Positions 54,674 through 64,000 of a stretch of 64,000 nt of DNA are shown here, in pieces. The stretch covers positions 248,001 through 312,000 of the forward strand of contig JAQSEB010000076.1 in NCBI GenBank assembly GCA_030063045.1. Direction: 5' to 3'. Each line of letters begins with the position of its first letter. Position 1 is the stretch's first letter. The DNA is from Pratylenchus scribneri (Eukaryota > Nematoda > Chromadorea > Rhabditida > Pratylenchidae). Below the pieces are notes generated by a model. That model made no database searches. It was given only the letters and a program-made list of their open reading frames with translations, and was not told where the DNA came from. The position numbers and the translations under genes were made by a program.

Positions 54674-57600
54674 ATGGCTAAAAAGCGGCCTCACCGCGAA
54701 ATGTTTTCAATTTTTCTTGTCTTATTAATCCTTTTTGTGATTGCGGCAACAAATCCACCGGATGGAAGAGATCCGCCGAATAATCCGCCTGCCCAAGAGA
54801 ATTTGCCGGGCAAAACGAAGAACCAAGAGGACTTTGAGGCAGCGTTGCTTAGTCTTCCCGGTGGTTTGATGCTGCCAAAGGGCAAATCGAAGCAACTTCC
54901 TCAACAGAATCCGGATCCGGAGGACGACGGTCAGCCCCCATTCCCCTTCCTCTGGCCAAACTCGTTCAAACTTTCCCTCTTTTCAGACAGCAATGAACAC
55001 CAACAGCCTCCACAACGAAATCCGGAAAATGATAATCAGCCCGGGAATTTGCCAACTCTACCTATTATTGCGCCCGGAGGTCGACCACCCATATTCCCTG
55101 ATCTGAACTCGGAACATAATGAACCATTGTTTCCGGAAAATTTCGATGCCCTAAAGCCTGACCAATGCTATGAAAGTTGCTATAAAAATGAAAGCGTTGT
55201 TGAAGGGAAAACAGTGGGCGATGGAAAAGAAAATTGCCATCAACATTGTCCACTTCCGGTCCCCGAAGCGGATATGGAAAGTTGGCTGGAGCAAATTTGG
55301 TTCAAAAAGGTGAAATTACAAATTATTAAATTAATTTTGAACGACTTAATTTAAGATGGCAACAGGCAATGATGGGGAGGAGGAATGCGGACAAAAAAAT
55401 GATTTGACTTTCATTTTTTGCCCTCAAAAGGGAAAAGACCCACAAAATTGTGTCAGAACAATAGAAAATCAGAATAGGTGATTTAAATTTGGCCAAAAAA
55501 TGCAAAATAAAAAATTTAAATTGCTTATAATTTTATGAGCAAAATCATTTAAAATTTTTGATCAATGAAAACTGGAGATGGAGAATATATTAATTAATTG
55601 TATTTGTTAAATTGGCTTATATTCTCAATAAAATTAATTTATCCATTTTTCAGAATTTACATCTGTTTCCAAAGCAAATTGGATCCGGAAAATGGATTGG
55701 TCGAACAAATCCTTGAAGTGCCAAATTCGGACACATTATTGGACAAAATATGCAATCAAAAAATGGAAAATGGCCCAAAAATGCATGGATTCTCAGTGGA
55801 ATTTAATGATGAGGATGAGGATGGGAAATTTATTGTGGAAATTTCATTCTCGGATGAGACGTAAAAATTTTGTTTTAAAATATTAAATTTATCACAAATT
55901 TCCAGCTTTGAATATAATGTTGGCAAGGGAAATTGTTTGGCGCTGGAAATGTTTGGCTCATTGGTGTTGGATGGTGGACAACAATTTTTGAGTCAAACAT
56001 ATGCACTCCGGTCAGTATTTATATTTATACCGTAATTAATACCATATATGCTCAATGGCCAATTTATCATTCTGCGATTTCCTTATTTAGAATGATGGAT
56101 AGCAAATCCGTGCCAATTCAATCGCAAATGAATGAGATGGAAGAAAACGGGAAAAAGCTAAATGAAGAAAGACCGAAAAAGTCGGATGATGAAGAAGAAG
56201 AAGAGGATAAGGAAGAGAAAATGGAAAAGCCGAAGCTGGCAGGATTGTCCAATGGAGTGGCACTGAATTTCGAGTGCTACAAAGGACCATGGCTGCTTGG
56301 AATGGATATGCTGCTTCAATTTGAAGATGGCCCACTTTACATCAAAACATACCTCGAAAATGAAGCCAAATACAAATGTCATCCACAGGTGAAAATTTTA
56401 CAAAAGATTTGAAATTTTTTTAAATCAAATAAAATTGGAAATATTATAATTTATTAAATATTTCCATATGAATTTAGGTCAGCTATATGTCATCGGAGAT
56501 TGTGCCCATCAAAAAATGCAAAAATGAAGAACAATTGGAGGGTATGCTTGGCTGCAAAATTGACAAAAATGTTTGGGAGAAGGCAAAGCCGGGCAACAAA
56601 ATGCCATCGGATCGAGTGAAATTGGATCAGGATGGAACGTAAGAAACGTTTGAAGATGAATAAATAAAGTCCAACATTTGATACTTACAAAATTAAATCG
56701 ATCCCTTTAAAAAATGTAGTGTTGTCGAATTCAAGGAGCCTTCAAATAATAATAAATTGCTTGAATTGACTTTTGCCGTTCCCAATCCTCACAAATTCAA
56801 TTTCAATGTTGCCATGAAGAATGAGAATATTTGCAAGGGCGAATTCCAAAGGTGCGTTTCACATTTTTGCATTTATCCGAGGTGCATAATTCCTTTTCAT
56901 ATTCTGAATTTTGTATTTTTAGATTAAATTTTTCAATTTCAGTTCCAATCAAAAATGAGAACATTTGCTAATTTCCAATATGATTTTTTGTCATTTTTTG
57001 ACCATAATAACTTTTTGAACAATTTTTCTGAATTCATAAAATTATGTTAAATAAATATAGCCTCGGGTAAAATTGCTAAATTTGAGTATATCACATGAAT
57101 TTTTTAAATAGAATTTCCAATCAAAATTTTGGCCTAAAAATAATTTATTTTTACCTTAATTGTAGATTCATTTTCAATTTCAACAAAAATGAGGCCGACT
57201 GTCAACTTGGTTTCGGGCGCAAAGATACGGATATAAGTGTGCTCTTAGTCGCAAGTATGTATATATTACCATAAATTCTCTTTTAATACCCCATAGGGAA
57301 TTATTTTTCAACATTCCGAAAAGGTGGGGAATTATTAGAAAGTGGGGAATTATAAGAAAATTTACGGTATATCAATTTTGTTTAAAACTTCTAAAAAGTA
57401 GAAGGGGAGAATTATCATAAATTTAATGACTAAAATGGCACTTTTTATGAATTCATTTGTTCTTTTGCCAAGAAAATATCACGGGAAAGTTGAATCCAAA
57501 TGGTGGAGCGGTGAAAGTAGGCACAAATTATGACATTGAAATTGATAAAAATGTTGTCCAAAAGAAGAATGATATAGAGCATCCACTCTTTGTTTTGCCA

Positions 57601-57931
57601 CAAAATTGTGCGGTCCAAAATGAACGTGTTCAGGATTTTGGCCGGGTAATTTTTTTTTTATTAAAATTCCTTTGGAATATATTCAAACATTTTTCGGATT
57701 TAATAAAAATTTTCCATTCCATTTTCAGGTGATCGGTTCCTCCAACAAATTTGTGATGAAATTCATATTGGTGCCTGTGCCTGATTCCCGATCGGAACCG
57801 ACGCTATGCGACAAGTCAATGTTCACACTTAAATTCGTAAATAAAAAAAGAATAAAAATTCTCAAATAAATTTGTCGAATTTTTAGCCAAAAGAATATGA
57901 TTTATTGGTGAAGAAGAAAGATCAAAAATGA
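54674..57931 (+). CDS. Putative large secreted protein, family unknown
   Basis: Eleven exons fit in phase: 54674-55309, 55356-55477, 55654-55860, 55906-56010, 56091-56388, 56478-56638, 56720-56851, 57166-57254, 57473-57645, 57729-57836 and 57887-57931 (about 690 aa). A signal peptide (MFSIFLVLLILFVIAA) is followed by a Pro/Asn/Gln-rich, disordered 150-residue stretch and a cysteine cluster (DQCYESCYKNES, ENCHQHCPLP). The rest alternates beta-like segments, single cysteines and one acidic Glu block (DDEEEEEDKEEKMEK). Repeating patterns such as LEMFGSLVLDGG, FECYKGPWLLG and LGFGRKDTD suggest several similar domains, but I could not name one. Charged C-terminus (LLVKKKDQK). Exon phase agreement over eleven exons supports a real gene. 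Confidence 0.68.
57265..57372. mobile_element. Short fold-back element in an intron
   Basis: Left TTACCATAAATTCTCTTTTA followed by ATACCCCA pairs with right TGGGGAATTATAAGAAAATT followed by TACGGTA. About 108 bp, mostly arms, so it would form a hairpin. End sequence TACCRTAA resembles the element at 29922. Confidence 0.55.
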
Positions 57932-58197
57932 AGATGGCTAGAAGGAGGTGTTTCGGATGCATTTATGAAAGAAAGATTGATTGAATACATTTATTTCAAA
58001 AAAATTTATTCCAAATTATAAATTGACTAATCCCATTTGCGCCTTTTACCATCTCCAATTCCATTTTTATACCAAATTCATTGTGAATTCACAAACGAAA
58101 AAACTTCATTGCAATTCGCCATTCTATTTTTTGATGACTTGAAAAAATATATAATAGTAGGGCATCTACATTCTATAACACAATTGAAAATCAAATT

Positions 58198-58755
58198 AGG
58201 CGGAATTATTCTAACTAAACAGGCGGAATTATTCTAACTAAACAGGCGGAATTAAAACTTAGTCAAACAGGCAAAATTAAAACTTAGTCAACCAGGCGGA
58301 ATTATTAAAACTTAGTCAACCAGGCGGAATTATTAAAACTTAGTCAATCAGGCGGAATTATTAAAACTTAGTCAATCAGGCGGAATTATTAAAACTTAGT
58401 CAACCAGGCGGAATTATTAAAACTTAGTCAACCAGGCGGAATTATTAAAACTTAGTCAATCAGGCGGAATTATTAAAACTTAGTCAATCAGGCGGAATTA
58501 TTAAAACTTAGTCAACCAGGCGGAATTATTAAAACTTAGTCAATCAGGCGGAATTATTAAAACTTAGTCAATCAGGCGGAATTATTAAAATTTAGTCAAA
58601 CAGGCGGAATTATTAAAACTTAGTCAACCAGGCGGAATTATTAAAACTTAGTCAAACAGGCGGAATTATTAAAACTTAGTCAACCAGGCGGAATTATTCT
58701 AACTGACCAGGCGGAATTAAAACTTAGTCAAACAGGCGGAATTAAAACTTAGTAA
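58198..58755 (+). repeat. GGCGGAATTA minisatellite, array 3
   Basis: About 20 units of AGGCGGAATTATTAAAACTT plus AGTCAAYC, a 28-bp unit here, flanked by a few TTCTAACTAAAC units like those of array 1. Lies just downstream of the secreted-protein gene. Confidence 0.94.
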
Positions 58756-59312
58756 AGGCTTTAAAATCATAGACCCCCGATATCCATCACAATTGTTGTG
58801 CCATTTCCATTGACCAAAATAAATATAATGTGTTAAGGAAATATATGATATATTTTTTTTCAACAAAAAACCGTATACTCTTTTTTTTAATTAAAAAACC
58901 AATTCTTTATCTTTAAAAGAATTTTCTTTTTCAGAATTTGATAACTCTGTTTCCATTTTCGTACATTTTCAGCTTATTTCCTTATTTGTTTTTTACATTT
59001 TTAATTTCTTTATGAGATAAAATGAATATTGTTTTCATTGCCTCTGTGAATCATATACATATAATATGGAAAATGCATACAAATTTCATTTCAAATTAAA
59101 AATTCCTCTAAAAATTCAATTTTTCGGTGATTATTCACTAAATTGGAACAATTTATTCCAAGGGAAAATCTGTCTCCTAAATCGTGTTGGCCAAATCATA
59201 GTCGTTGGTCGAATAAATTTTTACCATTTATAAAGGTGAAAAATGAAAAAGTAGTCATTTTTATCAAAAAATCCAACAAATTTAACCAAAAATTTTCTTC
59301 TATTTCCATCAA
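58756..59312. other. Intergenic AT-rich region
   Basis: Long T and A runs only. Upstream region of the last gene of the window; TTATAAAGG near 59228 resembles a TATA element about 85 bp before the ATG. Confidence 0.4.
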
Positions 59313-61886
59313 ATGATAAAATTAATTGGCTTCATCTTTTTGGCCGATTTTTTGCTTGTTTATGGCAAATATTTTAGCCATGACACTTTACCAAATTGGC
59401 GGGAAAATAAAAAGGGTAAAGTGACGGAATGGCCAAAAAAGCATTTGGACCATATGGCGGAGAATTATACGGTTAAAGATTTGGATGGATGGTTTTGTGC
59501 CACAGAGGAAACACAATTCACATTTCAAAAAAATAATCAATGGGATATTCAATTTGTTGGGAATGATAACAAGGATTTATTATTGTAAATTTATTCAATT
59601 TTTATGAAATTATTTAGCGGAATTCTATGGGAAGAATCTGCATAATTCAAAATAAATTTTAATGTGAATTTTTTAACAAAGAAGCAATAATAGAAGTGAC
59701 ACCTTTTTCTCCTTCCCACCCCCCAAAAACCTTTTTACCCCAAAGCCCAAATAAATCTTAAAGTGAAAATTTTTTTATAAAACCATAAAAATGAATGTGA
59801 ATGCAACTCATTTCACATGTTCCAATGCGCAAAAAATTTTATTCGAAATATGTTTTGGGCAAATAAGTTTAATGTTCATGTCTCGGACATGGTTTTCCGA
59901 ATTAGGAGCTAAGCTATTAGAGTATGGTAGGGGCTAAGGGTTAGGTTTAGGGTAAGTTTAGGCCTAAGTTGAAGATTTTTCAAAACTAAGCTTGTAATGC
60001 CAAAAGAAATTTATATGATAACAATTTCATCTTTTGAAGCTTAAATTCTATTTACTTTTATGAATTTATAAAAAAAATCAAAAAATTTCAATTTTGGATT
60101 TATTTGGGATAAAAAAGATTTTTTGGAGAAAAAGTTTTTGGGGAGAAAAAATAGCATGTATAGTATAATACTCTCATTTTCCTCATTTACTTTTAAATTT
60201 GCCCCAAAATTTAGGAAAATTGGATCAATTGTGGGTTTGAAGCCGACATTGTTTCCATTGCAATTTCTCGTGGATAAAAATTTGAAGCGTTTCAATGAAA
60301 CTTGGCAGGGCTCCTTATTTTCCGATAAAACAAATTTGGAAATCGATTGTTTTCAGGACGATAATATTGAAGATTTGAAAAGCGAGTTCGTATTGTTTGG
60401 ACATAGAAAGAAAATGGCAAACTACTACCATGTTTTACATACAATTCCGGGAATTGTCTATTCCCAAGATTGTATAGGCATCTGGCCATCCCAATCGGGA
60501 ATCTCGGCTTCTAGACATCGTTTCGACTCGAGAGTAGGCTCAATCGACTCTTCCTAGTCGATTTTACAATATGAAATTTAACAGACCAATTTAGGGACTA
60601 GTATTAGGGCTAGGGGCTAGAAATCTAAAAGTAAAGCTCAAAACGTTTGAAACCGAAATTTCTTATAGTAAATCGACCATTCCGAGTCGAATGAGCCTAC
60701 TCTCGAATCTGTACTACGCCTAGAAGCCGAGATTTCCGATTTGGGATGGTCCAGATGCCAGTCTATTAACAGGAATGGACGATTCCCCGTTTTAGACCGC
60801 AACATATAAATATATAACTTCCATTGCAAGAGAATGAACGATTTTACGTCCTTAAGTGGTCAATGACATATAAAACATTCCTTTTAGACAAATTCCATTT
60901 GGATTGTTTAGTTAAAAAAACTAGTGGATAATAAATGATTTAGAATTAAAAGAATAATAAATCAAAATTTTTGATCTCCAATGTCCAATTCATAATTTAT
61001 TTTTAAGGAAAATTCAAAAATTTGTGCCAAGTTGCAGGAGAATTGGAAAAGGAATATCAACGAAAAGAGAATTTAAGAATCCATTCGAATGTTCAGCTGT
61101 TTTTCGGGATGAATTCTGGCAACCAAAAATAATTCCCAATAAATTCTCAGCTTCTAAAAACAAAGCCATTCTGTCGATGGGATATGTACAGCCACTTCCT
61201 GTTAATATTAAAGCAAAATGCAATTTTAAGGCTACAGGATTATATTTGGTGAATTTTAATTTAATATTTATTATGCCAAATGGAAATGGAAAATTTATTT
61301 ACTCTGGAAAGGCTTATTGAGGCCATAAATTTCAATATCAATTTTTGAAATATAAAATTATCAATCGAAAGATATACAAACTACAGTTTATTTTAATATA
61401 TTTAAAGGCAATAAATTCCACATTTAAACTGATGGTGCACAAGGATGATGTGAAAAACCCACAAAAATTGGAAGATTGTCTGAATCCAAAAGAAATTGGT
61501 AGGAACCAGAGGGCATTGATCAAATCATATTTATTTTCCTCATAGTGACCACTTCAACACCGAAGCCAACAACCACATCAACAACGCCGGAGCCTACCAC
61601 CACATCAACGCCGGAGCCAACCACCCCATCAACACCGAATACCACCACCCTATCAACACCGAATACAACCACCCCATCAACACCGAATACAACCACCCCA
61701 TCAACGCCGGAGCCAACAACTACGACCACAATTACAACAATTCCCACATCAACGATGACAACCACAATGCCAGAGCCCACAAAATGGTCATTCCAACCGA
61801 ATCGGATTGAATTCTTTAATGGACAAACACCATATCCTCCCGGCACAATAATAGAAATGGGTGGATGGAATGATGAGAAGAAGTAA
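59313..61886 (+). CDS. Putative secreted protein with Thr/Pro-rich tail; structure uncertain
   Basis: A signal peptide (MIKLIGFIFLADFLLVYG) opens exon 1 (59313-59584). Exon 2 starts at 60215 in phase (KIGSIVGLKPTLFPLQFLVD, RFNETWQGSLFSD, EIDCFQDDN) and runs into a fold-back element at about 60446, where its end is unclear. Later exons: ~61006-61248 (FVPSCRRIGKG, NPFECSAVF, NIKAKCNFKATGLYL), 61408-61498 (INSTFKLMVHKDD, EDCLNPKEI) and 61546-61886. The last exon is a mucin-like Thr/Pro/Ser repeat (TTTPSTPN, TTSTPEP) of about 70 residues followed by a Trp/Gly end. No family recognised. No canonical donor in exon 2 joins in phase to the 61-kb exon without truncating it, so the gene may be damaged by the insertion. 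Confidence 0.5.
60446..60795. mobile_element. Fold-back (MITE-like) element, family shared with 20086
   Basis: About 350 bp. Arms pair over 80-100 bp: GGCATCTGGCCATCCCAATC, GGGAATCTCGGCTTCTAG and CTCGAGAGTAGGCTCAATCG on the left recur inverted on the right. Outer ends GGGAATTGTCTATTCC and GGAATGGACGATTCCCC also pair. The centre TAGTATTAGGGCTAGGGGCT matches the inverted centre of the 20-kb element. Confidence 0.75.
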
Positions 61887-62061
61887 TTGATTAAATTAAT
61901 TTTGTGAATATTAATATTATTTTGGGAATCTATTTAATTTATTAATAAATAGATCATTTGGCTAACAATTGAAGAAAATCTTTGATTTCATTTTATAGTG
62001 TGTGTTCTTGAAGAATTTTTTGCTTTAATATTTTGAGTGATGTAATACTATTTAAATTTTG

Positions 62062-64000
62062 ATTTAAATGTTTTGTTGTTTTTAAATGTTTTGTTGTTCT
62101 GATTTTAAAATGTTTTGTTGTTCTGATTTTTAAATGTTTTGTTGTTCTGATTTGTAAATGTTTTGTTGTTCTGATTTTTAAATGTTTTGTTGTTCTGATT
62201 TTAAAATGTTTTGTTGTTCTGATTTGTAAATGTTTTGTTGTTCTGATTTGTAAATGTTTTGTTGTTCTGATTTTTAAATGTTTTGTTGTTCTGATTTTTA
62301 AATGTTTTGTTGTTCTGATTTTTAAATGTTTTGTTGTTCTGATTTTTAAATGTTTTGTTGTTCTGATTTTTAAATGTTTTGTTGTTCTGATTTGTAAATG
62401 TTTTGTTGTTCTGATTTTTAAATGTTTTGTTGTTCTGATTTTTAAATGTTTTGTTGTTCTGATTTTTAAATGTTTTGTTGTTCTGATTTTTAAATGTTTT
62501 GTTGTTCTGATTTTCAAATGTTTTGTTGTTCTGATTTTTAAATGTTTTGTTGTTCTGATTTTTAAATGTTTTGTTGTTCTGATTTTTAAATGTTTTGTTG
62601 TTCTGATTTTTAAATGTTTTGTTGTTCTGATTTGTAAATGTTTTGTTGTTATGATTTTTAAATGTTTTGTTGTTCTGATTTTTAAATGTTTTGTTGTTCT
62701 GATTTTTAAATGTTTTGTTGTTCTGATTTTTAAATGTTTTGTTGTTCTGATTTTTAAATGTTTTGTTGTTCTGATTTGTAAATGTTTTGTTGTTCTGATT
62801 TTTAAATGTTTTGTTGTTATGATTTTTAAATGTTTTATTTTTCTGATTTTTAGATGTTTTGTTTTTCTGATTTTTAGATGTTTTGTTTTTCTGATTTTTA
62901 AATGTTTTGTTGTTCTGATTTTTAAATGTTTTATTTTTCTGATTTTTAGATGTTTTGTTTTTCTGATTTTTAGATGTTTTGTTTTTCTGATTTTTAGATG
63001 TTTTGTTTTTCTGATTTTTAAATGTTTTGTTGTTCTGATTTTTAAATGTTTTGTTGTTCTGATTTTTAAATGTTTTGTTTTTCTGATTTTTAAATGTTTT
63101 GTTGTTCTGATTTGTAAATGTTTTGTTGTTCTGATTTTTAAATGTTTTGTTGTTCTGATTTTTAAATGTTTTGTTGTTCTGATTTGTAAATGTTTTGTTG
63201 TTCTGATTTTTAAATGTTTTATTTTTCTGATTTTTAGATGTTTTGTTTTTCTGATTTTTAGATGTTTTGTTGTTCTGATTTTTAAATGTTTTGTTGTTCT
63301 GATTTTTAAATGTTTTGTTGTTCTGATTTGTAAATGTTTTGTTGTTCTGATTCGTAAATGTTTTGTTGTTCTGATTTTTAAATGTTTTGTTGTTCTGATT
63401 TTTAAATGTTTTGTTGTTCTGATTTGTAAATGTTTTGTTGTTCTGATTTTTAAATGTTTTATTTTTCTGATTTTTAGATGTTTTGTTGTTCTGATTTTTA
63501 AATGTTTTGTTGTTCTGATTTTTAAATGTTTTGTTGTTCTGATTTGTAAATGTTTTGTTGTTCTGATTTTTAAATGTTTTGTTGTTCTGATTTTTAAATG
63601 TTTTGTTGTTCTGATTTTTAAATGTTTTGTTGTTCTGATTTGTAAATGTTTTGTTGTTCTGATTTTTAAATGTTTTGTTGTTCTGATTTTTAAATGTTTT
63701 GTTGTTCTGATTTTTAAATGTTTTGTTGTTCTGATTTGTAAATGTTTTGTTGTTCTGATTTTTAATTGTTTTTTTTTTGTTCTGATTTTTAAATGTTTTG
63801 TTGTTCTGATTTTAAAATGTTTTGTTGTTCTGATTTTAAAATGTTTTGTTGTCTGATTTTTAAATGTTTTGTTGTTCTGATTTGTAAATGTTTTGTTGTT
63901 CTGATTTATAAATGTTTTGTTGTTCTGATTTTAAAATGTTTTGTTGTTCTGATTTTAAAATGTTTTGTTGTTCTGATTTTAAAATGTTTTGTTGTTCTGA
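62062..64000 (+). repeat. 24-bp satellite running off the right edge
   Basis: About 80 copies of TTTTGTTGTTCTGATTTTTA followed by AATG, with single-base variants (TTTGTAAATG, TTTAAAATG) and a sub-block variant (TTATTTTTCTGATTTTTAGATG). The period is a multiple of three, so long frames are open on both strands (401 codons on plus) purely by repetition. Begins about 175 bp after the Thr/Pro-rich gene and continues past the window. Confidence 0.96.

Noticed and set aside
59930..59975. Interstitial telomere-like tract (TTAGGC-type)
   Set aside because: Only single irregular GTTAGG/TTAGGG/TTAGGC words, no tandem array.
62651..63856. 401-codon open frame FKCFVVLI repeats
   Set aside because: Produced by a 24-bp satellite whose period is divisible by three; the opposite strand is equally open and composition is not protein-like.

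Overview
The window reads as nuclear DNA of a nematode. Genes are AT-rich and dense on both strands. They are split by many short GT-AG introns (often 40-60 nt) with TTTCAG/TTTTAG acceptors, and several start codons lie just 3' of such an acceptor, as expected for spliced-leader trans-splicing. Best protein matches by eye are to nematode or metazoan families (UNC-23/BAG2, SKN-1, BEC-1, astacin, C-type lectin, FLYWCH). Long AT-rich introns, GC-AG introns and massive minisatellites would suit a tylenchid (perhaps cyst) nematode, but I cannot fix the species. All gene models were made by hand from splice signals, reading phase and remembered family patterns; no search was run.

Left part (1-9.3 kb): five housekeeping genes lie head-to-tail on the minus strand: HDAC1, mago nashi, a DNL-type zinc-finger protein (Tim15/DNLZ), COQ4 and an MTR4-like helicase that runs off the left edge. 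The DNLZ stop and the COQ4 start share an ATGA, so at least this pair looks operonic. MFAP1, a spliceosomal protein, diverges from HDAC1 on the plus strand.

9.3-18 kb: two FLYWCH genes in tandem, then a gene whose exons join in phase into a FLYWCH-BED-GFRP chimera. Next come a short ribophorin II (OST subunit), an intron-containing H2B-like histone with an H3-like ARTK start, and a five-knuckle CCHC protein in which knuckles two to four each sit in their own exon.

18-35 kb: minus-strand UNC-23/BAG2, an unknown cysteine-bearing secreted protein, the queuosine salvage enzyme QNG1 (two GC-AG introns and one doubtful acceptor) and two unknown genes. Plus-strand beclin-1 follows, with one splice anomaly.

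35-46 kb: a SKN-1/NRF gene of about 10.8 kb with an N-terminal membrane segment. A C-type lectin gene is nested antisense in its intron 5, a 35-bp satellite lies in intron 6, and two fold-back elements lie in the 3.9-kb intron 7. 47-62 kb: an astacin-like protease with a 3.3-kb satellite in its first intron, then two unknown secreted-protein genes. 62-64 kb: a 24-bp satellite running off the right edge.

Repeats: one GGCGGAATTA-based minisatellite occurs as three arrays in two orientations. A 33-bp satellite occurs twice in opposite orientations. Several fold-back (MITE-like) elements, three tRNA-like SINE candidates and a two-copy dispersed repeat lie in introns and gaps. No rRNA, CRISPR or intact transposase gene was seen.
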